Assembly (NCBI GenBank): GCA_011037195.1
Contig: JAAEAF010014491.1
Coordinates: forward strand, 62,001 to 126,000
Origin: Triatoma infestans
Taxonomy: Eukaryota > Arthropoda > Insecta > Hemiptera > Reduviidae
Direction: 5' to 3'
Length of the DNA: 64,000 nucleotides
In this document: positions 44,480 to 56,343 of the stretch, piece by piece
Layout of the letters: each line of letters begins with the position of its first letter
How positions within the stretch are numbered: the first letter of the stretch is position 1
Program-made: the position numbers and the translations under genes
Notes under the pieces: generated by a model
Database searches by the model: none
Told to the model about the DNA's origin: nothing
The model's input: only the letters and a program-made list of their open reading frames with translations

Positions 44480-45172
44480 TAACTAAATATTGTTGTGGAG
44501 TTATTGCAGGGTCGGACAGAGAGAGAGAGAGAGAGAAATAGGATGAAATTACAGTGACCGAATACTGTATATGTTAATCAAGTAAGGTACTGCAAGGACT
44601 GAACTGGCAGAATGACAGTTTAAGATGACTTCTTGGATGCCGGTTTGATTGTCTACTTTGAATGAGATTGAGATGAGAGTAGCATCCCTTTCAGTATGCT
44701 TTCTCAATCTCCTTACGACCCTTAACTTCTCGTTCCTATATCGTGGTATGTTGCTACGGCCGGAATCTTAACAGTTTAAGTAGGGAGACATGTCATGCCT
44801 GACGTGACGTATGGATTGACGCAGTTTGTGGGCGGTACTTTATGATTAAGTTGCAAGCAAGGCACGCCAAAGTACGTCACAACGATGCGTCACGGCGATC
44901 CATAACAAACACCAATACGGCAAAGAGAACTGTATAAAAATTTCAATAAAAACATTCTTAACTAAATGGGATAGATAATAAATCAATAAATACATAATTG
45001 AAACAAAAAAAAATAAAAATACCTAACTGGTGGCCGATAATAACATTGAGACTTCTAGTAGCTAGATATGAAACAAAATATATCATTGGTGGGTGGGAGA
45101 GCACATATTGTTATCTATAGAGTAGTTATTGTGCTCTTCAGACCGTGCGACAGCTGAAAACTTCCACACTGG

Positions 45173-45215
<43 letters not shown>

Positions 45216-45830
45216 CATACACTACTGATCTTTCTTTTGTATTAAACAAAACTACTACTTCTGATATTGTTCATAACAAACAGTTAAATATAAACTAGGG
45301 CGACCAGTCTAATAAATTTATTAGTTTAGTTTCTATTTTTATAATTAGAGAAGTATCTATCTGGTTTAATTTATTTTTGGATTCTTAAATAAGCTTTTTC
45401 AAATCTTTGATAAAAGAGTACTACAAATAAAAAAAAAAATTTTTATTAAATTTTATTTTATTTTATTATATCTGTTTATTTATTTTTATTGAGTTTGTAG
45501 CTAGCGGCCACCAGTCCGGATAGCGTAGGGTTTCTGGTCCCTCCCCACAGGCGAATAATAATAATAACAGCAGCGGCCAAAAGTACCAACTAGTAAAGTA
45601 ACAGTCAATTAGCGTGTATTTCCCGAGAACAAACTGCATTAAAAGCAAAATATAAAATGAATATTTTTGACCTTTATAATCAGTTTTTTTTTTAAATATT
45701 TAAAAATTAGTGAACTTAACTATTTAGAAAATTATTAACATTTAATTATTATCCTTAACATTATTATAAAGGTCATGGAACCTTGACAGTACGATGGCAT
45801 ACTGAGAGGAAGGGTTTTTCTCAACAGATT
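44480..45830. other. No recognised gene; low-copy repeat and microsatellites
   Basis: (GA)n at about 44518-44535; 44590-44770 resembles 30918-31110; (AC)n at 45176-45211. The rest is AT-rich without a supported frame. Confidence 0.45.
45176..45211. repeat. (AC)n microsatellite
   Basis: Nearly pure AC run of about 18 units. It is not inside a recognisable DR1 copy. Confidence 0.92.
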
Positions 45831-46220
45831 TTCTGGAATGTTAAGCTACTTTCCTCTAGAATGCCACTTCAGTATATAGTTCTAATGCCGTCATAACATT
45901 AAAGTGTATTAAAAGAATTGCTAGAATTCATTTGAAGAAAATAGGATAATCGCAAGTGGTACTTCAAGCCGAATTTTTTCGATTATTTTAGAAAAAAAGG
46001 TTCCTACGTTTTTCTTTAGTTTTATGACTTTTATTTGGGATTGCTAGAGGAGCCGCTCGGTAATCAGCAATGTAACCACATTCAGGTTGCTTGTTAGCTC
46101 CTATATCGTAAATACCAACAAAAGGAGTTTTCTTTTCTCGAGAAATTCAGAAAAACTCAGAACTTATTCGGTAAAGTCGCATATTCGGTTAACTGAATAC
46201 TGTACTGAACCGGCACTTTA
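45831..46220. repeat. Decayed DR1 fragments in both orientations
   Basis: 45831-46030 reads as a plus-oriented module ('gaatgccacttcagtatata', 'gaagaaaatagg'). 46120-46220 reads as a minus-oriented one ('ctcgagaaattcagaaaaac', 'gtaaagtcgcatattcgg'). Confidence 0.5.
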
Positions 46221-47109
46221 GAAAATTTATGTGATTTTTTGCTTTCCTCAACTGCGCTAACGACTCCTTATTGTTAAACGCCACGGATACGATTTTCTAC
46301 GCATCTGACGGCATCTGTCACGCGTTCCTGTATGAAACACCTTCCTGTATGGGCTGCCGAGATTAAAAAGTAATAATCAACACCAAAATGATAACATTCT
46401 GTTTAAAGAAGCGTCAAATTCAGAACTTGAACAAGTCTTTAACCAAAATTTAAATAAGCAAGAGTTATTTCAAGAAGTTTACATAAAGCAAGAGAAGTTC
46501 TCTACCACTGGCTAACAAGCAACATCTATACTATCGTTAGTACGAGCAAGAGTTCTAACCAGTTAAACGTCACCGCTCTTCACTTCACTAATTTCTTTGT
46601 TTGTTCTCTTTATCCTATGCCCCAATCAAATTAATCACTCAAATATAACTTGTCAGTGACGTGTCAGTGGTGCGTGTTTTCATTTTCTACACCTCCATTT
46701 CCTCTTACTCTCACTTCCAGAACATCTCAAAATCACTTTTCCAAGGAAAATGTTTAAATATTCAAAAAGTGAAATATCTCTCTTCCCTTCTTTCATCTCA
46801 AAAAACAGACTAATTTGATATTTCCCAATAAACAATAATAATAACAACTACCTCAATAATAAATCTGTAATCCATTCTCAAGATATTTGGAACATCATAC
46901 GATATTTGCAATAAAATTAAAATCTCTTTCTTAAGACTCGAAGCATTTTTTTTTTTATTTTTAAGAAATAAAGGTCCAAGTCTTTATTAGTTTATCTCAT
47001 ACTCATTAATTATTTATTTTATAATCTTTGCACTTTCTTCCTAAAAATTTAAATATCCAAACTTTCTATTTCAACATTAACATATTTTTTTTTATATAAT
47101 TTTCACAAT
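46221..47109. other. No recognised gene
   Basis: A GC-richer patch at 46240-46600 shares short ordered matches with 18075-18170. The remainder is AT-rich. Confidence 0.4.
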
Positions 47110-47360
47110 TTTTAAGGAAAACGGATTCGATTTTCGATTGACCGGGAAGTTTGATTGTCTGGAAGATATTTCCTGGTTTTCACGATTTTCTCGACAACAA
47201 CGATGGCTCTCTTTATACGTCATATCGATACTTAACATATGTGAATCTATTATTTTTATCTTAAACATTTTACCGAATAAATATGTTTATTAAGAACATT
47301 TCTGGGAAGTTAGTAAACATTTTTGGTTCTCCTCTAACGTTGTAAAGGTTTCTTGAACAA
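47110..47360 (+). repeat. DR1 module fragment
   Basis: 'gattgaccgggaagtttg' and 'cacgattttctcgacaac', then 'tatttttatcttaaacattt', follow the reverse-oriented module. Confidence 0.55.
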
Positions 47361-47514
47361 GTTCTTCCAAACTTTAGATATAAAGGGCTAATAAATCTAT
47401 TTCAGTAATTCCCGGTCTTAGAATTATAAGAACATCTGTCAGAAAATGTTGTGGAGTCTTGGACAATTTTGTTTTTGTTTTTATTGATGCTGATATTTCT
47501 CAATAATGCCTTTC

Positions 47515-47900
47515 TACTTACTCCTACTGCTTGCTTTAAGAGGCAGAATTGGGATTATGTCCAATTTTCGAAACTGAGTTATTCATTAGGAATAAAGTTG
47601 TTTTGATAAACGAATAAGTGTGTCAGGTTTTTTTTTTTTGGCGACTGTCCAGTTTTATGTGTGTCTTATGTATGACAATATATCTCAAAAATAAATCAGA
47701 AGCGGTTCAAACTTAACACGAGGATTTAGCACAAAATCCGCACAACCTGAAACATATTTTATTTCATGATTTTTTTTTTTGCAATTTTCTCCGGAAAAAT
47801 GAGTAAGCAATTATGACGAAAATGATTTGCAACAAAAAATAGTGCAAACGATTTGAGAATTATAATGGAAAAGTTTTCTCAATTTTAAATTAGGAATCCT
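47515..47900 (+). repeat. DR1 5' portion
   Basis: 'tctacttactcctactgctt' and 'aagaggcagaattgggatt' start the copy, then 'ccaattttcgaaactgag' and one decayed module. Confidence 0.6.
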
Positions 47901-48409
47901 TTTTAGTTTAAAATATCGATTCAGCAATACATGATGATTTTATATATATACATATAAGACATATCTCTCTATCTCTGTCTGTGGTGTGGGTATGTGTGCG
48001 TGTGTGTGTGGGGGTGAGTGTAACAAATTTATATTAACAAATGCTTAGTTATGAATTTTAACAAACTAGTAAATTTAGTTTGAGATTGTTCGAAATTGCA
48101 TTTACAAACAGTTTGATGAATAGTTTACACCATCAATAAATTACTGATAATATTGTTTAATTGAAATAATTTTCTATTCTATTATGTAATAATTAATAAA
48201 ATTAATTAATTATTATAAACAAAATCTACCATATTGGCTTTGTGAACCAATCTACCATTAGCTGTTTGAAACAACTTAAACGTCTTCATCTTATTCAACT
48301 TTTTGCTGGACTTGTTTTACATATTTAAAAAACTGAGAGTAATTTTTTTCATCTGAAAGACATTGTTCTGTGCCTCAACCCCTAAGCAAAACGTTTAATG
48401 GTATTTTAC
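47901..48409. other. No recognised feature; short (TG)n
   Basis: A GT-rich run near 47978-48012. Otherwise AT-rich. Confidence 0.45.
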
Positions 48410-48865
48410 TTCACAAATCCACAAGAAACACTTTAAAATCAATTTTTCCCCTGAAAAATGCTTGAAATAAAACTGGATAGGTTTATAACATCCCTGTAAG
48501 CATTCCAAGATTAAAGAAAACTAATAGATCCATTTTGGAGAAAATTCCAAAAATTTCTGAATATTATCTGTAGAGTTGCACTTCCGGGTTACCGATATTA
48601 ATTTGGAATTCTAGCAATCTATCAAGATAGGCGGTAGATCTATGTATCTATACTGAAGTGTTACTGTGGAGTGAAACCAAACATTGCAGCTCCCTCGGGA
48701 TCCGCCAAAAACCAAATTCCAAGAAAAATATTTCAAATAAATGTGACAAGTATTTGTATAAAATATATTTAAAAATATACAAATTGTATATAAATTAGGT
48801 AGCAACATATTTCGATAATTTGATACGATCACCGTACTTCCACTTACAATAGTAAATAAAATTAT
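48410..48865 (-). repeat. DR1 copy lacking the hairpin end
   Basis: 'tttaaaatcaatttttcccc' and 'gcacttccgggttaccg', then the second module 'ccctcgggatccgccaaaaa' and a decayed tail ('gatcaccgtacttccactta'). Confidence 0.7.
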
Positions 48866-49554
48866 ATAGTTGTAAGATCTTAATTGTACTATATAATACA
48901 GTTTTACAGATATAACAATTTTTTTTTTTAATATAACCTATAAAACGTAAAATTACTACCGGTTTAACTGGTAAAATTACATTTTAGTAATCTTTCCAGT
49001 ATTTTTATGTCTTGTTTACTGGTTCGTTGTAAATTACAGTTTTATAACAATGTAGATATTACTTTGTTTATTGGAGTGAAACGTTTGCCCCATTCTAAAA
49101 ACTGACATATACCACGGCTCTTGTTATATCCTGCTATGCATTCCACTTCTACAATAACATTTACTGCCTACCTCACCCTAATAAAACGCAATTTTTAACA
49201 TGTCTATTACATTGTTAATAACAGAAAATAACTGAAGAGGAAAGCCGGAAAATTATTGGAAGTTTGGGGTCCTGTCTTGAAACTAATTTTGTAGGAAAGT
49301 TTGTTTCATTTAATGAAACTACACTAGTTTCGAACGTTCCCTAATCTTAGGATGTTTTACTAAACACTATGATGGTGACAAGTAATATAATGGAACGTTT
49401 GTACGCCCACACCCACCTTACAGATCTACTGGAGATAAAAAGCTCTCTAGAGGTCTATTAGTCTCGTGTTAGAATACTGTTAATGAATGTCACAATTCTG
49501 GCAAGATTCTATGATTCTAGCACGATTAACAAGCATTCATTTGTAATATTTGTT
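48866..49554. other. No recognised feature
   Basis: AT-rich with no supported frame or repeat. Confidence 0.45.
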
Positions 49555-49760
49555 GTTATTATAAAGAGGAAGTGTTGAGATGGTGTCAAATTCTATATTA
49601 ATAAGACTTTTCACCAGAAACACCAGTTTTGAGGTTTATTGAATATGGACAAAATGTTTTTAGCGAATGGTTCTGTTGTGTTGTGTGTGTGAAAATACCT
49701 CAAAAACGAAAAAATCGCTGGGATGTCCAATTTGTTATATTATTTAGGTAAAAATCGAAC
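49555..49760 (+). repeat. DR1 5' portion
   Basis: 'ataaagaggaagtgttgag' and 'ggtgtcaaattctatat', then 'cttttcaccagaaacacc' and 'ggttctgttgtgttgtgtg'. It is truncated at 'aaaatcgctgg' and followed by an oppositely oriented copy. Confidence 0.65.
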
Positions 49761-49765
49761 AGAAC

Positions 49766-50210
49766 TCAGTATGATGTGAAACACTCACACGGCTTCCTCA
49801 TTGCAACCCATAGTTTTGGTTTATTATTTATTCAAACGGTTATTATCTAGTCACAAAGTTCACGTATTGCTGAAAAAGTATATATGTGCAACCGAAATAT
49901 AATAATCGACTTTCTACAAATCCGGAACTGTCCAACATATTTAATTCTCAATAATATTATAGGGACAATAGAATCGCTTAATACGAGTAACGCTGATCAC
50001 ACATACACAAACAGACAAATTTCTGAAAACCACTTTTTCTGTCTCAGGGGACCTCAAAACAATTATTTTCGCTGATAACTCATATCGAAAATTTGACCGG
50101 ATTAGAATTAGTTCCTGTTAATAAGAGAAAGCAAAATCAATTTTCCCTAAATCTTGCCAAGATCGCAAAACTTCCTCTTACTACTGTAAGAAAAGTAAAA
50201 TAAGAGAAAG
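49766..50210 (-). repeat. DR1 copy with internal deletion
   Basis: Hairpin end GATGTGAAACACTCACACGG. The body jumps from the first module to the 'ctgtctcaggggacctcaaa' tail. The tail shows two successive AAGAGAAAG ends (near 50122 and 50203). Confidence 0.7.
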
Positions 50211-51408
50211 TAAAAAAAAAACTGAATAAGTGTGTCAGTTGTGTGTGTATATAAATGAGAGATATATCCCGGTCTGTTTCATATTCTCCCACTACCAGGA
50301 CGTCGCAATGTTTACAACCAAACTATGACCTTCTCTTGCTCGCTATCTCGCTCTCTCTCTCTCTACTTGGCTTCGTTCAAACCACTAGGGGACCTTATTT
50401 TAAATATTTTATCCTTGTACGTCGTATAGTTCAGTGTACGACCTCTACCATGACCCTTTCCTTGCTGACTTAGTAAACTTATCTTTTTAGAACAACTAAA
50501 AGAAGGTGACATTTTCAGTTGGTTTTTGTCATTTTTTTATCCACTGGGATATCTCTCTTTGTTTCTTTCGAGCTCTTTCTATCTCACTTCCTACGTATAG
50601 TTTTCGTTGCCACCCTCTCCAGGGTCACCGGAACAGTATTCTTCATCCAGGACAATATAATTTAATGCAGGTGGGAAAAAAATTACAAAAAAGAAAAATC
50701 TAGAATAAAATAAAATAAAAAAAGGAACAAAGTCCTATTTTATCCTCCCTCTTTTGGGAATAACAGAGATTAAGGTCCACTAAGTACATCATGTTTCATT
50801 CCTTAAATTAGAAAAGTTATTAAACACTTTTTTCTTCCCCTTTTGAATAGATGACTATAAAATCTGGAATATTAAACATTTCTTGTTCTTATTATGCCCT
50901 TGGTAAATGTACCATGATTTTTTTGTTCGTGTTATGAGAAAAGGCATTTATCTGGATAAACGATGTAATAGCGAACTATAAAAGGAACTTCTTTATTGAG
51001 AAAAAAAAGGACTATGTAATTTTGATTACATAATTTCTAGATTTTTTTTACTTTTCTCTTACTGACCACTATAATGGATGTGTTAGGTGGAGAGAATTTA
51101 GGTCTGGTTGATGAAATAAGATGAGTTAAAACTGGTTAAATATGTATAATAATAAAGAGACACAGTCTGGCTGGGCTTTACAATAGAGAATGGTTAAGGT
51201 AAAGTGGTATGAAAATGACACCAAGTGACTGGCGAGATGATGAACTATAGTGAACTATATTGAACTGTATCGAACTGAATTTAACTGTATGTCTCTAGAC
51301 TGTCCGTCGCACTGACAGTGAGTGACTGACAGTTTCTCCCACTCTAGACCGAGAGATTACTTGGGTTCTTTTCTCTTCTCTTTACTCTCTTTGGTTGCTG
51401 TTACATGA
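50211..51408. other. No recognised gene; decanucleotide repeat
   Basis: 51236-51290 is a loose 10-bp repeat (tGAACTaTAt type). A (CT)n run lies near 50350. Frames of 65-72 codons at 50255 and 50506 have no recognisable content. Confidence 0.45.
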
Positions 51409-51640
51409 TGTAAGAGAAAGGATTACAATCCTATCAAATTTTCGAAACTGAGATTTTCATTGGAAATATGGGACAGTGATTTACGAAAAGAAAAATACTC
51501 AAAATGGATCTCTCGATGTGCAACATTGCAATGTTTGTTTTTTTTTTTTTTTTCTTCAGTTTTTTGATATTTTCTCAAAAATGGCTGGAAAAATTTTCTC
51601 AAAAACTATAAAAATGATAACTGAACAGACTTAGATGCTG
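51409..51640 (+). repeat. DR1 5' portion
   Basis: 'tgtaagagaaaggattacaa' and 'cctatcaaattttcgaaac', then 'attttcattggaaatatgg' and 'tattttctcaaaaatggctg'. Confidence 0.6.
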
Positions 51641-51839
51641 TGTTCAACTTTTTGGATTTAGTAGTAAATACCATCCGAAGGCAAACTGCGAGCTGACCAT
51701 CACACAAACTAATCCCATAACTACACATTATGCACTTTACAGACGTTTATATACTTGGTAAAAACGCCAAAACTCAAAGGAGTCCCCACCTAGAACATTT
51801 TAGGACTTAGTAGAGTTGACTTTATAAGTAACTCCCCCT

Positions 51840-52480
51840 ATATATCTTAGTATCTAGAGAAAATCATTTGAATGGATTCCTAAAGCTCCCACTATTCGTA
51901 CTATGATTCCATCTTTTTACACATCTATACCAATATCTGCTAGCATTCCCATTTTAAAGAAAATCTTTGAAGCTGTTTCTGAGAAAAACTTACAACACCC
52001 TGTAACACTCTGGAAAGTCGCATTTCCAGTTAACCGATTTTCTTCAAATTTAGAATTCAGCCATGTTTTTATCGTATGTTAATATTACGTAATTTATAGA
52101 ATCATAATGTTGTGAACTGACATACTTTATTGACAAGCATAACTTGCAGCATGGATCACTCGTAAAAAAAATTGAAATCAAATACGAAAAAATTTTTTAA
52201 AATAAATGTGTATGGATGACATGTCAAATTAAACGAAGATCGTTGAAGGCATTTTTGAGAAAGTCAATTAAAACTGAAAAAAAGGAAAAATCAGTGATGC
52301 CGCAACTTGCGACTGATAGCGTTTGACCAAAACTCCGTCAGATGGTGTACTAGTACTAAATAGAATATTAAGTTTAAGAATTATTAAGTTTGAGATATTT
52401 TGTTCACACACACACACACACACACGCGCGCGCGCACACACACACACACACACAGAGAGATAATTCATTAAAAATGATAA
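51840..52480 (-). repeat. DR1 copy with long alternating microsatellite
   Basis: Two modules ('agaaaatctttgaagctgtt', 'aaagtcgcatttccagtt', 'gaagatcgttgaaggcatt') end at the microsatellite 52405-52455. Both true ends are missing or decayed. Confidence 0.65.
52405..52455. repeat. (CA)n(CG)n(CA)n tract
   Basis: About 50 bases of uninterrupted purine-pyrimidine alternation with a CGCGCGCG core, a composition known to favour Z-DNA. Located at the DR1 microsatellite position. Confidence 0.93.
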
Positions 52481-52903
52481 TATATTTAATTTCTTAGAAA
52501 ACTATTACCGACAATGATTACTTGAACTTGGCTCATTATGAAATCTGATGACATATTTAGTTAAAGGTGTGACGCCACACTGATCGGTACAGTTATTCCA
52601 GCTAGTCATACATCATTCCTATAACAACGGCAATGTAGGACATTACCGGCTATGGTTGTTACTTTTCTACAATAGGTAACAAAAACAGTTTACCACAATC
52701 AAATAGCTTCCTTCTTTTTTTTTGCTACTTAAACAGGTATAAACTGGCTTGCACATCTTTCAGATACGCTCTGTCAGTTCAACATAACAAGTCACTAAAC
52801 ATTGACTAATGTTATAAAAAAAACAAAGTAAACAACACGTAACAATAACAAATATTTCTCTCATTATGGACTGCTACACCATTGTTTTGTTTGCTAAAAG
52901 AAA
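52481..52903. other. No recognised feature
   Basis: AT-rich DNA before the next DR1 hairpin end. Confidence 0.45.
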
Positions 52904-53222
52904 AATATGGTGTGAAACACTCACACGACTTTCCCTTACTGCAGTTCACACAGATTTAAGTGACAAATTTCCTTCAAACTTATAATTTGTACTAAATGTT
53001 TGCTTTTCTCTTCAATTTTATATCAATTGGAAGAAACTAAACTTAATAAAATGACTTTTTTGAGGAAACCACACTCCCCCCACCTCCTCCAAAACATCTT
53101 TAAATGAATTTTCTCGAGAAAAACTGAAATAACTTCCGTAAAAACGAGCTTCCGATCAACCAATTTTCTCCTTACACAAAATTTTGACAACATATTTAAT
53201 TTTAATTAATATTATTTGGATT
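52904..53222 (-). repeat. DR1 copy, left part, split by the RTE LINE
   Basis: ATGGTGTGAAACACTCACAC then GACTTTCCCTTACTGC at the left; the module runs up to 'taatattatttggatt', where the LINE is inserted. The copy resumes at 56344. Confidence 0.85.
53211..53222. repeat. 12-bp target-site duplication, left
   Basis: ATTATTTGGATT here and at 56332-56343. The intact DR1 copies elsewhere have this word once at the matching place. Confidence 0.92.
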
Positions 53223-53665
53223 CACCCCCTGTGGGTTCGGGATTAGAACTGGCCCACAGTATTCACCGCTTGTCGTAAAAGGCGACTAACAGGAGAACTA
53301 TCCGTTGACCTCAACACCTTATCCTTCCTGCTTCTTAACTCTGATTTAGTTTTCCTTGTAACCTTTTTCCTTCCACTCCCTGCAGAAGGTAATTGAGGCA
53401 AGCAGTTACTGGGGTTTAGCAACCCCACAGTTTCAGCTCCGTACACCTTGCCCATACACCAGAACAGGACACGTCACACTCATCATACATAACCACAAGG
53501 CACGCCAGTACACACCCTAGGGTTCCTAGGAGTTCTAGCCTTTGGTAATGGGGAGCAAACCCCTCATTAAAATCCAAGGTCCTCCAATGCAGTGGGGGTT
53601 GGTCATGGGGCTAACGGCCCTATACCACAAAAAGTGACTGTTACGAACACTCAAATGATAGGTGA
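53223..53665 (+). other. RTE LINE 5' region
   Basis: Includes GGTTCGGGATTAGAACTGGC and 'cgtaaaaggcgactaac', a 5' sequence type I associate with insect RTE elements. The minus-strand 70-codon frame here is antisense and not a gene. Confidence 0.7.
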
Positions 53666-54670
53666 AACCCGGACGATTTTACGCAACGACACGGCTTTCG
53701 ATTTTGGAATACTAAACTTGGAACTTGGAATGTAAGGACATTATACAGGGCCGGCGCATTCAACGAACTCCGATCGCAGATTAGGAAGTGCAATATGTAC
53801 GTGGTGGCTCTCCAGGAGGTGCGGTGGTTGAAAGCAGGCACCCTCCATAAAAATGACTACACGATATTCTATAGTGGAAGTGAAACCAGGCACGAGCTGG
53901 GAACAGCCTTTATGGTGGCTACAAGGTACGTAAGCGCTGTACTGGATTTTCGGCCCATAAGCAACAGACTTTGCCTTCTCAGACTAAAGGGAAAATTTTT
54001 CAACATGAGCCTGATTAATGTCCATGCACCTACGGAGGATAAAGAAGAAGATGAGAAAGAAGATTCTTATGAGGAGCTTGAAAGAATCTTTGATCAATGC
54101 CCTTTACATGATATTAAGGTGGTGATGGGCGATTTTAATGCTCAAGTGGGAAAGGAAGAAGAATTTAAACCGACCATTGGGCAACATAGCCTCCATGCAA
54201 ATTCAAATGATAATGAGGAGCGGATGATTAATTTCGCAGCATCTAAGACCCTGATAGTAACGAGCACAATCTTCCCCCACAAAGACATCCATAAGCAAAC
54301 GTGGCGCTCCCCAGACCTAGCAACCTCCAACCAGATAGACCACTTTCTCATCACGAGCCGCCATCGTAGTAGTGTGCAGGACGTCAGATCTTTCAGAGGC
54401 CCAAACGTAGACTCGGATCACTTCCTAGTTGTCATGAAATTAAAACAGAGAATACAAAGGATGCCGCAACTACAAAATTTCCGAGGTGAACGCAAATGGA
54501 ACATCCAGAAACTAGAAATGGAGAGGGCAAGAAGTGCGTTCCAACAAAAAGTAGGGGAGAAGGTGAGGAGTATAAAGGCAGAGGTAGGGCATACTAAATC
54601 TGCAGAAGAAAGGTGGGAGGAACTGAGGAATGCGATGATCGAAGCAGCTGAAGAGGAATTGGGGAGATAG
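53666..54670 (+). pseudogene. RTE ORF, AP endonuclease part
   Basis: The endonuclease nicks target DNA to prime reverse transcription. The frame is open from 53666 after a TGA at 53663. It reads GTWNVRTLYRAG before the first ATG (53795), so the true start lies upstream or was lost. Expected catalytic blocks are present: VALQEVRW (Glu), INVHAPT, VVMGDFNAQVG (Asp, Asn), SNQIDHFL and DSDHFLVV (terminal His). The TAG at 54668 is probably a nonsense mutation, because homologous sequence (RNSWYDEECESAVRERN) continues in the same frame to another TAG near 54778. Host proteins of the craniofacial development protein 2 type are often misannotated from such elements. Confidence 0.85.
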
Positions 54671-55548
54671 GGACGAAGGGTAAGGAACTCGTGGTACGAT
54701 GAAGAATGTGAATCGGCTGTCAGAGAACGAAATAAAATCGTCAGAAATGCTTACAGAGACGCACAAGGCAAAACGTTTTAGAATACAGAGAAGAGCGAAA
54801 AAAGACAAAGAAGTTGATGAGAGAGAAAAAAAGGGCCGCAAAATAAAGAAATAGAGGAAACTGAAAATGCAAAGGTTAGTAATGAGAGTAGGAAATTTTA
54901 TAGAAAGATAAACAATATCAGAAAAGGATGTTGTGGCCGGAATGCCTTGGTGCGTGACGAGGAGAACAGAGTTGTTTTCACCAATGAAGAAATAGCAGCC
55001 AGGTGGAAGAGACACTTCCAGACTCTGTTGAATGGAGAGCAAATCGTCAATAATCGGTACTTTGACGCTAATTCCTCGGAGTCACCTGCTGCTGTTGAGC
55101 AGGAAAATAATTTTGAAGAAACAATAGCGCCGGAATTGGAAGACATTCAGGAAATAATAGATAAATTGAGGCGAACAAAGCACCCGGTACAGACGGAATA
55201 CCTGCTGAATTCCTGAAAGCTTGTGGAGAGACTTCGCAAAAGAACTTCATAGCCTGCTGAGTCATATCTGGCAGGAAGAAGTGATGCCTGAGAGCTGGAC
55301 GGAAGGTGTTATCGTACCCATCCTTAAGAAGGGTGACCCCGCGCAATGTAACAATTATAGAGGCATAAGTTTGCTCAGTGTTGCTTACAAGGTTCTGGCT
55401 ATTTCTCTGCATAACAGGCTATCTCCCTATATAGAAAGAAGCCTCGGAGATTACCAAAGAGGGTTTAGGAAAGAGAGGTCCACGACGGATCAAATTTTTG
55501 CCCTGAGGCAGATGCAGGAAAAAATGAGAGAGCATGGCGTAACAAACA
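54671..55548 (+). pseudogene. RTE ORF, linker and first half of reverse transcriptase, frameshifted
   Basis: Readable in pieces. 54672-54778 follows the endonuclease frame. About 54790-55190 holds a lysine-rich linker and RWKRHFQTLLNGEQ. A frame change gives GTDGIPAEFLK near 55185-55220. Another gives VMPESWTEGVIVPILKKGD, CNNYRGISLLS and YQRGFRKERSTTDQIFALR up to 55555. These are the usual N-terminal RT blocks. At least three frame changes are needed, so no functional product. Confidence 0.8.
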
Positions 55549-56184
55549 ATGTGGATGCTATTTATTGATTTCAAGGCTGCGTATGATACTGTTCTTAGAC
55601 GGGGACTCATACAGGCCATGAAAAAAATGTATATTCTGCCAAAACTGATTAGATTAACTGAGATGACAATGCGGAAGTCCAAAAGTTCCGTAGTGACCAA
55701 TGGAAGCTATTCAGCATCCTTTGACATTGAAAGCGGACTAAGACAGGGAGATCCAGTATCGCCGCTTCTGTTTAACTGCCTACTTCATAAAATTTGCAAA
55801 AGGCTAGGAGTGGATCTGCAAGGCACTATCCTTAATAAAACTTCCCAAATCATGGCGTACGCAGATGATGTGGTCATTATCGGAAGGTCGCTGGCTGCAG
55901 TGAAAGATATTTTTATAAAATTGGAGCGAGAGGCAAAAAGTGTCGGGCTTCAAATTAATGAGAATAAGACTAAGGTGTTGGTAGCCAGGAGAAAACGTTT
56001 GGTGCATCCACCGGGGCAGTACGTCATAGGAAATTATACATTCCAAGCTGTATCCAGCTTCCCGTATTTAGGCTCCGTTATAAGTGAGGTTGGAGGTGAG
56101 GAAGAGGAAGCGAAAAAAAGGATAGTTGCGGGTAATAGGGCGTACTTTACTGTCGGTAAAATAATGAGCAACGCTGGCCAATAG
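55549..56184 (+). pseudogene. RTE reverse transcriptase catalytic half
   Basis: Copies element RNA into DNA at the nicked target. This frame contains FIDFKAAYDTV (first catalytic Asp), SGLRQGDPVSPLLFN, and AYADDVVIIG with the YADD box, then FPYLGSVIS. The frame joins the upstream part only through a frameshift at about 55555. It ends at a TAG at 56182-56184. The sequence just after it, in another frame, reads RPKTRWLDNV, the normal end of RTE proteins, so a stretch before the C-terminus has been deleted. Confidence 0.85.
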
Positions 56185-56331
56185 TCGGCCAAGGGCCCGT
56201 CCCAAAACTAGGTGGTTAGATAACGTGACGGCTGACATGAGAAGGATAGGAGTCAGTGCCCGTTCGGCCATTGATAGGGCTCAGTGGTCTATCCGTATTG
56301 AGCAAGTCTGTAGCGCCGGAAGAAGAAGAAG
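56185..56331 (+). pseudogene. RTE C-terminal remnant and 3' end
   Basis: Reads RPKTRWLDNVTADMRRIGV and RAQW in the frame shifted relative to 55549-56184, then a GAAGAAGAAGAAG simple repeat and the target-site duplication. Confidence 0.75.
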
Positions 56332-56343
56332 ATTATTTGGATT
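56332..56343. repeat. 12-bp target-site duplication, right
   Basis: ATTATTTGGATT, matching 53211-53222. Confidence 0.92.

Larger units (their letters stand above)
53223..56331 (+). mobile_element. RTE-type LINE, nearly full length but inactivated
   Basis: The element has a 5' part starting CACCCCCTGTGGG, an AP endonuclease region, a reverse transcriptase region and a short 3' end with GAA repeats instead of poly(A). This domain order, the lack of a separate first ORF and the short 3' simple repeat fit the RTE clade. A 12-bp target-site duplication shows target-primed integration with both ends preserved. Several stops and frameshifts and a C-terminal deletion break the single ORF. SINE1 or SINE2 could be dependents of such a LINE, but their 3' tails do not obviously match it. 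Confidence 0.85.

Noticed and set aside
53243..53455. 70-codon minus-strand frame
   Set aside because: Antisense of the RTE 5' region, a sequence that recurs with this LINE type.
54512..55042. 176-codon minus-strand open frame
   Set aside because: Antisense to the RTE endonuclease-RT region; the sense strand carries clear family motifs.
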